Shown: one piece after another, positions 24,834 through 33,506 of the stretch | Position numbering within the stretch: position 1 is the stretch's first letter | Layout: every line of letters begins with the position of its first letter | DNA from: Pelagibacteraceae bacterium TMED124 | Lineage (GTDB): Bacteria; Pseudomonadota; Alphaproteobacteria; Pelagibacterales; Pelagibacteraceae | DNA length: 34,217 nt | Assembly: GCA_002171275.2 (NCBI GenBank) | Contig: NHFZ02000001.1 | Span: forward strand, 1 to 34,217 | Direction of reading: 5' to 3' | Made by a program: the position numbers and the translations under genes | Notes under the pieces: generated by a model | The model's input: the letters and a program-made list of their open reading frames with translations, nothing else | Database searches by the model: none | What the model was told of the DNA's origin: nothing

Positions 24834-25796
24834 TTAATTTTTTTTGTTAAATAAATTAAAAAATTTTTTTTTAAGAAAGCCCCTTAGCACAAGGTTAATA
24901 ATGAAAAATTTTTGACCAAAGCTGAAGCAATTATTATCTAAAATAAAAAATAAACTTTTTATTGCATTAATATATCTTTTTGTATTTAATAGATCAACTA
25001 ACATAAAGGTAATTTCAGGAGTTATAATTTTTAAAGCCTTCTTTTTTAAAAAATTTGCCTTTTTTATATTTCTTTCATAAGAAATAAAAATCATGAAGTA
25101 AGAAATACGCTCAGTAAAACAGTAATCTAAAGATCCTCTTTCACTAAGTCTTGTGTAAGTGGATACTGTAATTTTTCTACTTTTGAACGATCTTTTTGGT
25201 ATTAATTTTATATCTATCTTATTAAGAAGAATTTCAGTAATAAATAGTGTTTGTGGGTATTTAAGGGTAGAACTATTAGGCCAATATTTAATAAGTCCTG
25301 AATTAAAAGTAAGCCCAGGTATGCTAAAGGATGAATACCAACTTAAGATTTCTTTTGAAAATCGATTGTATTTTTTATTTAATAATATTGGGGCTTGCAT
25401 TAGGACTTCATCTTTTTTATTTCTACTTATAAAATAAAATATTTCTTCAATAAAGTTAAATTCAATATCATCATCATCTCCCCAAATAGATAAAAATTCA
25501 TAATCTTTCATCTCATGTAGAGCAAATAAATGATTTAATATTGGTCCTAAATTTTCTTTTCTTTTTTTGTATAAAATATTGGTATTCTGTTTATTAAAAT
25601 ATTTTTTTATTATTTCGTTTGTTCTATCGCTAGAAGCATTATCAGAAATATATATATATGGTTTTATATGGGAAAAATAATCATAATTATGTAGTTTTTC
25701 AAAAATTATTTTTAACTGCTTTAGGGTTAAATCTAGTTGCTTATGTCTATTGTATGTTGGTATGATAAACGCAATTCTTATTTCTAAGTTATTCAA
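24834..25796 (-). CDS. Glycosyltransferase family 2
   Basis: 320-residue GT-A transferase. The N-terminal IAFIIPTYNRHKQLDLTLKQ is followed by YISDNASSDRTNEII and a metal/donor site WGDDDDIEF (about 109-117). NLGPILNHLFAL is the usual helix before it. The C-terminus is lysine-rich, with some hydrophobic helices but no clear membrane span. It stands alone on the minus strand, convergent with the dehydrogenase gene. The donor sugar is unknown. Confidence 0.87.
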   Translation of the reverse strand: MNNLEIRIAFIIPTYNRHKQLDLTLKQLKIIFEKLHNYDYFSHIKPYIYISDNASSDRTNEIIKKYFNKQNTNILYKKRKENLGPILNHLFALHEMKDYEFLSIWGDDDDIEFNFIEEIFYFISRNKKDEVLMQAPILLNKKYNRFSKEILSWYSSFSIPGLTFNSGLIKYWPNSSTLKYPQTLFITEILLNKIDIKLIPKRSFKSRKITVSTYTRLSERGSLDYCFTERISYFMIFISYERNIKKANFLKKKALKIITPEITFMLVDLLNTKRYINAIKSLFFILDNNCFSFGQKFFIINLVLRGFLKKKFFNLFNKKN

Positions 25797-26176
25797 ATTA
25801 AGTTTATAAATTTAAGATGAATTATATATAAAATTCGGTAAGAGAAATTTTTAAATAATATATATGAAAGAATTCTTTATGTATGTTTAATAGATAAGAT
25901 AAATTAAAAAACTTTTTGAGTCGATATATAATATAAGAAGTGATTGATTTTTTTTTTAATAAAAATAATTAAATTGGTAATAACATGCGTTTCAAACAAT
26001 CTTTATTAAAATCGCTTTTTAGTAAGAAATTAGATAATTTATTTGATAATGGCGCTTTTTGCATAAAACCCATCTTAACTAAAAAGTGAAAAATATATTT
26101 TCATTTAAAATCCATTAATAATTTTTAGAATTTAATTATATTATGGTTATATCTTTAAAAAACTTTTTCTCAAATT
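25797..26176. other. Gene-poor stretch with one possible small frame
   Basis: 380 very AT-rich bases between divergent genes, presumably with promoters for both. A 34-codon frame, ATG 25985 to TGA 26089 on + (starting MRFKQSLLKSLFSKK), is Lys- and Leu-rich and could be a small basic peptide, the stump of a lost gene, or chance. No other structure is evident to me. Confidence 0.3.
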
Positions 26177-27934
26177 ATGCAATTTAATAAAAAGGGTTTG
26201 ATTAAGGAATTAAAGGAATCAATATCATTAAAAGATGCTTTTATTAGATCAATAGACATAGATAGCAAAACAATTTTGCTGCCTATTTGTAAAGCACATT
26301 TGGAGGATAAAGAATTAATAAAAGACCTTAGAGAAATTAAAAATGAATATTTAAGTTTCTTTCCTTTTAAGTCTAACTTTACTGAAGAAGCATTTTATGA
26401 ATGGTTTAAAAATTTATTGAATGATCAAGGTAAAATATTATTTTTAATATTAAATTCAATTGGGAAAACTGAGGGTATAGTTGGATTGTCAATAATGGAT
26501 AAAGAATCTGTTGTTGAAATTGATAATTTCATAACAGGTTCTGCAAATTTTAATGAGGAATTTTTTGGGCAAACTATTAATAAATTAATCGAATGGGTTT
26601 GTGAAGTATTAATGATACAGTGCATAAAAGTGCGCGTTTATGATAATAACTTAGACGCCATAAGTTTTTATCAAAAAAATTCTTTTGTTATTAAAGAAGA
26701 AATACCTTTAGACAAAATTAACAAAAATGATTTTATAAGCGTTATAAATCCCTGTGATTTGATTAGTGAAAATAAAAATGTACTTTTTATGGAACATTCA
26801 AAAACTTTTGCAAGAAAAAATAATGAATTGTTGTTAACCGCTGGACCCTCAATTTCACAACTTGAGTCTTACTATGCTTTTGATGCAGCTAAAAATGGAT
26901 GGAATCGTAATTGGTCTTATTACATAAATAAATTAGAAGAAGAATTTGCAGAATATGTTGGAGTTAAACATGCAATTGCCACTTCAAGTTGTACTGGTGC
27001 TCTACATATTGCTTTACTTGCTTTAGATATAGGCGAGGGAGATGAGGTTATAGTCCCAGATCAAACTTGGGTGGCGACTGCAAATGCAGTTAAATATACA
27101 GGTGCTAAGCCTGTTTTCGCTGATATTGAATTAAATACGTGGAATATAGATCCATTAAAAATAGAATCTCTAATTACTCCTAAAACGAGAGCAATTATTC
27201 CTGTTCATATGTATGGGAACCCCTCAAATATGGCAATGATTAAATCTATAGCTAAAGAAAAGAATTTATTTATTGTAGAGGATGCTGCTCCTTCTATAGG
27301 AGCAGAACACGAGGGAAGAAAAACTGGAAGTTTTGGCGAATTTGGTGCTTTTAGCTTCCAAGGGGCAAAATTAATGGTTACTGGTGAAGGAGGAATGTTA
27401 GTAACAAATAATACCGATTTATATAAGAAAGCTTACAAGATTTGGGATCAAGGTCGAAATGCAACTGCTTCAAGAGCTTTTTGGATAGATTCTTATGGGG
27501 TTAAATATAAAATGTCTAATGTTCAAGCTGCGATTGGTTTAGGCCAACTTAGAAGGATTGATCTATTAATAGATGCTAAACGAAAGATTTTTAAAAAATA
27601 TAAAAAATTACTAAATCATATTAAATGCTTAGATTTTATTGAAGAGTATCCAAATTCCAAAAGTATATGTTGGATGACAAGTTTTAGTTTAAATAAATTT
27701 TCACCAATAAGTAGAGATGATTTAATTAAAGGCTTAAAGGAAAATGGTATAGATAGCAGGCCAGTTTTTCCAGCAATTAGTCAATATCCAATTTGGGGAG
27801 AAAAATATATTCCTAAAGAAAATTCCCTTTTTATAGGTGATAATGGCATTAACCTGCCAAGTGGTGTATGCCTAAAATCTTGTGAAGTAGAATATGTTTG
27901 TGAAGTTATAGAAAAACTATTAGTAAATTCTTAA
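26177..27934 (+). CDS. GNAT acetyltransferase - DegT/DnrJ aminotransferase fusion
   Basis: A single 585-residue chain with two domains. Residues about 20-185 look like a GNAT N-acyltransferase: GIVGLSIMDKESVVEID, then the C-terminal VRVYDNNLDAISFYQKNSF signature. Residues about 215-585 form a DegT/DnrJ/EryC1 sugar aminotransferase: SSCTGALHIALLAL, PDQTWVATANAV, VEDAAPSIGA with Asp369, and the PLP Lys398 in FQGAKLMVTGEGG. The aminotransferase half is most like GDP-perosamine synthases, and Gmd encoded here provides the 4-keto substrate. The chain would both install and acylate a sugar amine, as separate WecE and WecD do for dTDP-sugars. The ABC flippase gene follows 16 bases later. Confidence 0.88.
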   Translation: MQFNKKGLIKELKESISLKDAFIRSIDIDSKTILLPICKAHLEDKELIKDLREIKNEYLSFFPFKSNFTEEAFYEWFKNLLNDQGKILFLILNSIGKTEGIVGLSIMDKESVVEIDNFITGSANFNEEFFGQTINKLIEWVCEVLMIQCIKVRVYDNNLDAISFYQKNSFVIKEEIPLDKINKNDFISVINPCDLISENKNVLFMEHSKTFARKNNELLLTAGPSISQLESYYAFDAAKNGWNRNWSYYINKLEEEFAEYVGVKHAIATSSCTGALHIALLALDIGEGDEVIVPDQTWVATANAVKYTGAKPVFADIELNTWNIDPLKIESLITPKTRAIIPVHMYGNPSNMAMIKSIAKEKNLFIVEDAAPSIGAEHEGRKTGSFGEFGAFSFQGAKLMVTGEGGMLVTNNTDLYKKAYKIWDQGRNATASRAFWIDSYGVKYKMSNVQAAIGLGQLRRIDLLIDAKRKIFKKYKKLLNHIKCLDFIEEYPNSKSICWMTSFSLNKFSPISRDDLIKGLKENGIDSRPVFPAISQYPIWGEKYIPKENSLFIGDNGINLPSGVCLKSCEVEYVCEVIEKLLVNS

Positions 27935-27950
27935 AAATAAGATATTAAAA

Positions 27951-29735
27951 ATGATTCTTGAAAAATATATAAAAAATAGCTCAGTTTTTTTCTTATATAA
28001 ATTACTAAATTTTATAAAACCACAAATTAAAATTAAGCTTTTAATAGCGCTTTTTTTAATGGGTTTAAGTAGCTTATCTGAAGTAATTTCAATTTCATCT
28101 GCAATCCCGCTTCTATCAACTATCTCTTCACCGGATTTTCAAATAAGGAATAGGATTGTTCTTCAGTTTATCAATATTCTCAATTTATCTTCTAAAGAAG
28201 AAATACTGATATTACTAGTATTAATATTTAGTTCTGCTGCTATTTTTTCTTCATTTTTTAGATTATTGAGCCTTAATTATAGCTATCTTCTTTCTGCAGA
28301 TTTAGGAACTGAGTTATCAGTAAATGTTTTTTCTGAATTTATTTGCAAACCCTACCAATTCCATCTAAATAAGAATAGTTCTGAAATAATTACAAATAAC
28401 AGCGTTTTATTGAATTTAGTAGTTGCATCCTATAATCAGGCATTGCAATTCGTTCAAGCTTTAATTATTTCGTTTGGAATTATTTCCCTTTTACTATTTA
28501 TAAATGCTACTGCAATTATTATTTTATTTTTTTTATTAGCATTTTCTTACTTTTTAGCGGCTAAGATTTTTAGAAAAAGACTTTATAAGCAAGGAAAAAA
28601 GGTAGGAGTTCTTGCAGAATCTCAAATTAAATTTACTCAAGAGAGTATTAAATCAATAAGAGATATAATCCTAGATTCCCAACAACATTTATTTGTAAAA
28701 AAGTTTAATTTTATTGATAAGCCAATGCGTATATATCAGGCTAAATCTCAGTTTCTTAGTATTGTTCCAAGATATTTAATTGAATCATTAAGCTTAATTT
28801 TTATAGCATTAATATCTTTATTTTTTATAAATCAGCCGAATGGGCAAGTTATTTTGATATCTTCTCTTGGGGCTATTGTACTTGGATTACAAAAATTATT
28901 GCCAAGTATGCAACAGATTTATGGAGCATGGGCAATGATTAAATCATATAAACATGCACTTGAAAAAATATATAATGCTCTTTCTAGCAAAAAAGAAAAT
29001 ATAGCTGGAAATTTTGATTTAGAGGAATTTAACGAAAATGTGAATTATGTTGAGAACATTTTTGTAAATTCCATAAATCTAGATAAAGTAACTTTTGAAT
29101 ATGAAGATGGTAAAAAAGCAATTGAAGAATTTTCTTTGGAAATTAATAAATCTGAAATTATTGGATTAAGAGGACCCTCTGGAGCTGGTAAAAGTACAAT
29201 ATGTGATATTTTAATGACCTTAATTATCCCCAAAAGCGGCAAATTACTTATTGATAATAAAGATTTATATGCTGAAACATCCAGAACTTATCTATATGAA
29301 TGGAGAAGAAAAATTGCTCATGTTCCTCAAGAAATCTTTCTTCTAGATACGACAATTAAAGAGAATATAATTTTTCCAATGCAGATATCTGATTGTAGTG
29401 AATCAAAATTGTCAAAAGCTTTAGAGATTTCAGAATTAATTGATTTTATAAATGATTTACCAAAAGGTGTTGATACATTAGTGGGTGAAGGTGGTTGCCT
29501 ATTAAGTGGTGGACAAAAACAAAGAATTGGTTTGGCTAGGGCAATTTACAGAGATTTACCTTTATTAGTTTTAGATGAAGCCACTTCTGCATTAGACAAA
29601 GATACTGAACAAAAAGTTCTTCAAAATATAAAAAATTATTGTAAAGAAAAGACTATTATTATAGTTTCTCATAGTCAGGCAGCTTTTGTTATATGTGATC
29701 GGATTATAGATATTTCTTATTTAAGTGATCTTTAA
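27951..29735 (+). CDS. ABC half-transporter, MsbA/PglK-like glycolipid flippase
   Basis: 594 residues, an exporter-type fused membrane-ATPase protein that works as a homodimer. About six hydrophobic segments lie between residues 25 and 310. The ATPase has Walker A GPSGAGKST (408-416), Q-loop VPQEIF, signature LSGGQKQ (518-524), Walker B LLVLDEATSALD (538-549) and the switch His in VSHSQ. Located among glycan genes, it is a candidate to flip lipid-linked oligosaccharide (as PglK does), in place of a Wzx protein. A lipid A flippase (MsbA) housekeeping role is less likely here. It is 17 bases from the next gene. Confidence 0.9.
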   Translation: MILEKYIKNSSVFFLYKLLNFIKPQIKIKLLIALFLMGLSSLSEVISISSAIPLLSTISSPDFQIRNRIVLQFINILNLSSKEEILILLVLIFSSAAIFSSFFRLLSLNYSYLLSADLGTELSVNVFSEFICKPYQFHLNKNSSEIITNNSVLLNLVVASYNQALQFVQALIISFGIISLLLFINATAIIILFFLLAFSYFLAAKIFRKRLYKQGKKVGVLAESQIKFTQESIKSIRDIILDSQQHLFVKKFNFIDKPMRIYQAKSQFLSIVPRYLIESLSLIFIALISLFFINQPNGQVILISSLGAIVLGLQKLLPSMQQIYGAWAMIKSYKHALEKIYNALSSKKENIAGNFDLEEFNENVNYVENIFVNSINLDKVTFEYEDGKKAIEEFSLEINKSEIIGLRGPSGAGKSTICDILMTLIIPKSGKLLIDNKDLYAETSRTYLYEWRRKIAHVPQEIFLLDTTIKENIIFPMQISDCSESKLSKALEISELIDFINDLPKGVDTLVGEGGCLLSGGQKQRIGLARAIYRDLPLLVLDEATSALDKDTEQKVLQNIKNYCKEKTIIIVSHSQAAFVICDRIIDISYLSDL

Positions 29736-29752
29736 AAAGAGTATAAAAATAA

Positions 29753-30742
29753 ATGAAGAAAATTAATATTGCATTATGTATAATTCATAGACCAACACAT
29801 TTTCATATAGTTCAAAATGCATTAAATAATTTTGACATAAAAAAAATTGTTTACATCACAGATAACAAAAGTTGCTTGATGTACCTTAAATTATTGAAAA
29901 TCAATAATGTTTTATTTTTTAGTTTGCCAACTTTTTCAAAAATAATTACAAATCCTTTATTAATAATTTTTTATACTGTTTTATTCTTTATTTTTAGATT
30001 TTTATTAAACATTTTTAATAATTTTATATCAGTTTTCCTTACTCATGATTACAATTCATTATCTGTTCTATTTGCTTCAAAAGATAATTATTATTTTATT
30101 CAGGATGGATTAGGATTAGAATCAAGTATAAACAATTACAATTCCGTAGCATATAAAAAATCAAAAATTTGTTTTCTTTCCCCAAATTTATATTATGGAA
30201 AATACGCAAAAGAAATTTGGTTAAGAACATCATCTAAACTTAAAAATAAAAAATTTTTTAAAACCTCAAAAATACATTTTTATGATGAGAAATCACTATT
30301 TAATAAAAAAGTATTATCTAGTAATAAATTGGAGAAAAATTTAAAATATCCACCTAAAAACTCAATTATATTTTTGGGTTGTAATCTAGAAATTGATCAA
30401 AGTAATTTATTAATTAAATTTTATAAAAAGATTTCAAAGTTATCAGGTAAAAGAAATTTTTATTACAAACCTCATCCTTCAGGCGATGATACTGCAAATA
30501 TATCTAGTTTATCTAAAAAATTAATTCCCCATTACATTCCTATTGAATTATTTGATATTAGTGAAAAAAATTATATATTTATCTCTTTATACTCCTCATC
30601 GAGCTTCATTTACAATCAGCATCTAATATTATTAAATTATGAATCAATGTATGATGATAGAGTAATGATAAGCAAGGCTGAATTTGATGATAAATTAAAT
30701 CAATTTTTAATCACTAATCATCATATTCTAAATTTAAATTAA
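29753..30742 (+). CDS. Putative GT-B transferase with bacterial sialyltransferase motifs
   Basis: 329 residues, no confident family. Three short features match in order the motifs described for bacterial sialyltransferases (GT38/GT52/GT80): an acidic-Gly motif FIQDGLG (QDG at 117-119), an HP motif in YKPHPSGDD (His241-Pro242), and a Ser-rich motif SLYSSSSF (281-284). The N-terminus (IALCIIHRPTHFHIVQNAL) resembles the opening of those GT-B proteins. A hydrophobic stretch (about 66-96) may contact the membrane. With NeuA and NeuB homologues in the same island, a CMP-ulosonate transferase is an attractive reading. The first acidic residue of the D/E-D/E-G motif is Gln here. It may instead be a polysaccharide-modifying GT of another type. 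Confidence 0.45.
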   Translation: MKKINIALCIIHRPTHFHIVQNALNNFDIKKIVYITDNKSCLMYLKLLKINNVLFFSLPTFSKIITNPLLIIFYTVLFFIFRFLLNIFNNFISVFLTHDYNSLSVLFASKDNYYFIQDGLGLESSINNYNSVAYKKSKICFLSPNLYYGKYAKEIWLRTSSKLKNKKFFKTSKIHFYDEKSLFNKKVLSSNKLEKNLKYPPKNSIIFLGCNLEIDQSNLLIKFYKKISKLSGKRNFYYKPHPSGDDTANISSLSKKLIPHYIPIELFDISEKNYIFISLYSSSSFIYNQHLILLNYESMYDDRVMISKAEFDDKLNQFLITNHHILNLN

Positions 30743-30812
30743 TATTATTTACACATAATAAATTTTTTATATTATGTGTAGTAAATTTAATATCTTAATA
30801 AGAAGCTATATT

Positions 30813-31586
30813 ATGAAGGCAGTAATACTTGCAGGTGGTCTAGGAACGAGAATTAGCGAGCTTACTGAGGTTATGCCCAAACCTATGGTTGATATTGGAG
30901 GTAAGCCAATTTTATGGCATATTTTAAAAAGTTATTCTAATTATGGGATAAATGAGTTTATTATTTGTTGTGGTTATAAGGGATATTTAATAAAAGAATA
31001 TTTTGCAAATTACTTTCTACATTCATCAGATGTCACATTTGATATGTTTAATAACAAGATGGAAGTACATACTCAAAATGCAGAACCATGGAAGGTCTCA
31101 TTAATTGACACAGGAGAGAATACTATGACTGGAGGAAGATTAAAAAAAGTCAGAGAATATATTAAAAATGAAACTTTTTGTTTCACTTACGGTGATGGTC
31201 TTAGCGATATCAATATTAGTGATTTAATCAAATTTCATAAGAAACATAAAAAAAAGGCCACTTTGACTGCAATTAGACCTCCTGGCAGGTGGGGTAACCT
31301 AAATCTGAATGAAAATGACTTAATAAATTCATTTGAGGAAAAACCTAAAGGCGATGGAAATTGGATTAATGGTGGATTTTTTGTTTTAGAACCCTCAGTT
31401 ATAGGTATGATAGATGGCGATAATACAGTTTGGGAAAAGGAACCTTTGGAAGATTTGGCTTTGCAAAATGAATTAGTAGCTTTCAAACATTTTGGCTTTT
31501 GGCAAGCGATGGATACTTTACGTGACAGAAATTTACTACAAGAATTGTGGGATAAAGGCGCGGCTCCTTGGAAATTATGGGATTAA
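30813..31586 (+). CDS. rfbF: Glucose-1-phosphate cytidylyltransferase
   Basis: Makes CDP-glucose from glucose 1-phosphate and CTP, the first step of CDP-dideoxyhexose synthesis. At 257 residues it is the family's usual size. The nucleotidyl loop AGGLGTRISE is at 6-15, PKPMVDIGGKP follows, then YGDGLSDI and WINGGFFVLEP. I start at ATG 30813 (MKAVILAGG). An in-frame ATG 13 codons upstream (30774) adds residues not typical of the family. The 3' end overlaps rfbG by ten bases. Confidence 0.95.
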   Translation: MKAVILAGGLGTRISELTEVMPKPMVDIGGKPILWHILKSYSNYGINEFIICCGYKGYLIKEYFANYFLHSSDVTFDMFNNKMEVHTQNAEPWKVSLIDTGENTMTGGRLKKVREYIKNETFCFTYGDGLSDINISDLIKFHKKHKKKATLTAIRPPGRWGNLNLNENDLINSFEEKPKGDGNWINGGFFVLEPSVIGMIDGDNTVWEKEPLEDLALQNELVAFKHFGFWQAMDTLRDRNLLQELWDKGAAPWKLWD

Positions 31587-32650
31587 ACGAAGATTTCTGG
31601 CACAATAAAAAAGTTCTTTTAACAGGCCATACTGGTTTTAAAGGTAGTTGGCTTTTGCTTTTACTTATTAAGTTGAATGCAAAAGTAGTTGGATATGCGC
31701 TGCCTCCAGAAACTAAACCAAATCTTTTTATGGAACTTGAATTAAACATTAAAAATAAATTTATTAATAATTTTGGAGATATTAGAGATAAAAAAAATTT
31801 ACATGCAATTGTAAACGAAACGAAACCAGATATTGTCTTTCATTTAGCAGCACAGCCACTTGTAAGAATGAGTTATCAAAAACCACTAGAAACTTGGGAT
31901 ATTAATGTTATGGGAACTTTAAATCTGCTTGATTCTTTAAAAGACTTAAACAAGAAGTGCGCTGTGGTAGTTGTTACTACTGATAAAGTCTATTTCAATA
32001 GAGAATGGGAATATTCATATAGAGAAAATGATCTATTAGGTGGGTTTGATCCTTATAGTGCGAGTAAAGCTGCAACAGAGATCGCATTATCAAGTTGGCG
32101 TTCAAGTTTTTGCGGAACGAAAGAATATCAAACAAATTTTTTATCTATATCATCTGCAAGATCAGGAAATGTAATTGGTGGAGGCGATTGGTCTTTGGAT
32201 CGTATAGTCCCTGATGCAATACGAGCTCTATCATTAAATAATAAAATTATGGTAAGAAATCCAAAATCTACTAGGCCTTGGCAGCATGTCCTAGACCCTT
32301 TAGTAGGATATATAATGCTTGCAGAAAATCTACTTTCAAAAGAAGATTTCCCAAAAGAAGCTTTCAATTTTGGACCATATAATGATAGTAATAAGAATGT
32401 TTCTGAACTTCTTAAAGAAATTTTCAAATACTGGAAGGGTGAAATTATGAAAAAAGAAAACCCAGATGATTTTCATGAGGCAAATTTATTAAATTTGCAA
32501 ATAGATAAGGCTTACAGTTATTTAAATTGGAAGCCAAATTGGAACTTCGAAGAAACTGTCAAAAAAACTACTTTATGGTACAAAAATTATAATAGTGGTA
32601 AAGATCCATATTCACTTTGTAGTAATGATATTGATGATTTTTTAGATTAA
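31577..32650 (+). CDS. rfbG: CDP-glucose 4,6-dehydratase
   Basis: Second step: converts CDP-glucose to CDP-4-keto-6-deoxyglucose, the substrate of RfbH. The protein is 357 residues, as expected. The hallmark TGHTGFKGSW lies at 17-26. LAAQPLVRMSY follows, then VTTDKVY and the catalytic DPYSASKAATE. I prefer ATG 31577 (MGLNEDFW, like the family's usual short leader) to the TTG nine bases upstream. Overlap with rfbF signals coupling. It completes, with RfbF and RfbH (19430), the route to CDP-4-keto-3,6-dideoxyhexose. Confidence 0.95.
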   Translation: MGLNEDFWHNKKVLLTGHTGFKGSWLLLLLIKLNAKVVGYALPPETKPNLFMELELNIKNKFINNFGDIRDKKNLHAIVNETKPDIVFHLAAQPLVRMSYQKPLETWDINVMGTLNLLDSLKDLNKKCAVVVVTTDKVYFNREWEYSYRENDLLGGFDPYSASKAATEIALSSWRSSFCGTKEYQTNFLSISSARSGNVIGGGDWSLDRIVPDAIRALSLNNKIMVRNPKSTRPWQHVLDPLVGYIMLAENLLSKEDFPKEAFNFGPYNDSNKNVSELLKEIFKYWKGEIMKKENPDDFHEANLLNLQIDKAYSYLNWKPNWNFEETVKKTTLWYKNYNSGKDPYSLCSNDIDDFLD

Positions 32651-32705
32651 TATTTTGTTCCAAACAATATATGAATTATATTAACTAATCTATTATTAAG
32701 GAAAA

Positions 32706-33506
32706 ATGAAATCTGAATTATATTCAAAAAAAATAAGAGAAATTTCTTTGAAGCTTGTCCACAAAGCTAAGGCATCTCATATAGGAAGTGCTCTTTCTAT
32801 TGCAGATTTACTTGGAGTCCTTTTTTCAAAAGAAGATTTTTATAATTTTTCAAAAAAAGAAGATCCTTACAGAGATAAATTACTTTTAAGTAAAGGACAC
32901 GCATGCGTAGCACTTTATAGTGCTCTTTATTTTAAAGGCTATTTTTCATATGAAGAATTATTTACATATGGAGAAGATAACTCTAAATTTATGAATCATG
33001 CTTCTCATCATGTTCCTGGTGTTGAATTCTCTACTGGTGCTTTAGGTCATGCACTTCCTGTGGCGGCAGGGAAAGCCCTAGCCTCTAAGTTAACTAAAAA
33101 GAATAACAAAATTTATGTATTGCTTAGCGATGGGGAACTTCAAGAAGGTAGTAATTGGGAAGCAATAATGTTTGCAAATCATTATCGCCTAGATAATCTG
33201 ACTATATTTATTGATAACAATAATTTGCAAAGTCTCACTACCGTGGAGGATACTATTTCTCTAGATCCTTTAGATGAAAAATTCAAATCATTTGGTTGGT
33301 ACTGCAAATCTATAATTGGGCATGACCATGATTTGATAAAAAAGACTTTAAATGATTCAATGCAATCTACGTTGCCAAAAGCAATAATATTGAAAACAAT
33401 TAAAGGCAAAGGAGTAAGCTATATGGAAAACAATGTAGATTGGCACTACAGATCACCTTCGAAGGAAGAGTTGAAGGTAGCACTTGAAGAATTAGGAATA
33501 AAATGA
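32706..33506 (+). CDS. Transketolase, N-terminal subunit (split type)
   Basis: 266-residue TPP-binding half of a split transketolase. SKGHACVALYSALY lies near 63-76. GALGHALPVAAGKAL follows, and the TPP/metal motif reads SDGELQEGSNWEA (about 142-154, with the first Gly of GDG replaced by Ser) ending at NN. Split transketolases of this size (about 270 plus about 310 residues) are known in bacteria and often belong to secondary metabolism. Its partner begins with a 4-base ATGA overlap. Being downstream of rfbF and rfbG, it may add a two-carbon unit to a CDP-keto-sugar instead of serving the Calvin cycle, whose full-length transketolase would be elsewhere. Confidence 0.92.
   Translation: MKSELYSKKIREISLKLVHKAKASHIGSALSIADLLGVLFSKEDFYNFSKKEDPYRDKLLLSKGHACVALYSALYFKGYFSYEELFTYGEDNSKFMNHASHHVPGVEFSTGALGHALPVAAGKALASKLTKKNNKIYVLLSDGELQEGSNWEAIMFANHYRLDNLTIFIDNNNLQSLTTVEDTISLDPLDEKFKSFGWYCKSIIGHDHDLIKKTLNDSMQSTLPKAIILKTIKGKGVSYMENNVDWHYRSPSKEELKVALEELGIK

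Noticed and set aside
24776..24850. AT palindromes between the convergent dehydrogenase and GT2 genes
   Set aside because: Such palindromes are expected by chance in sequence this AT-rich; no stable hairpin with a T-run is seen.
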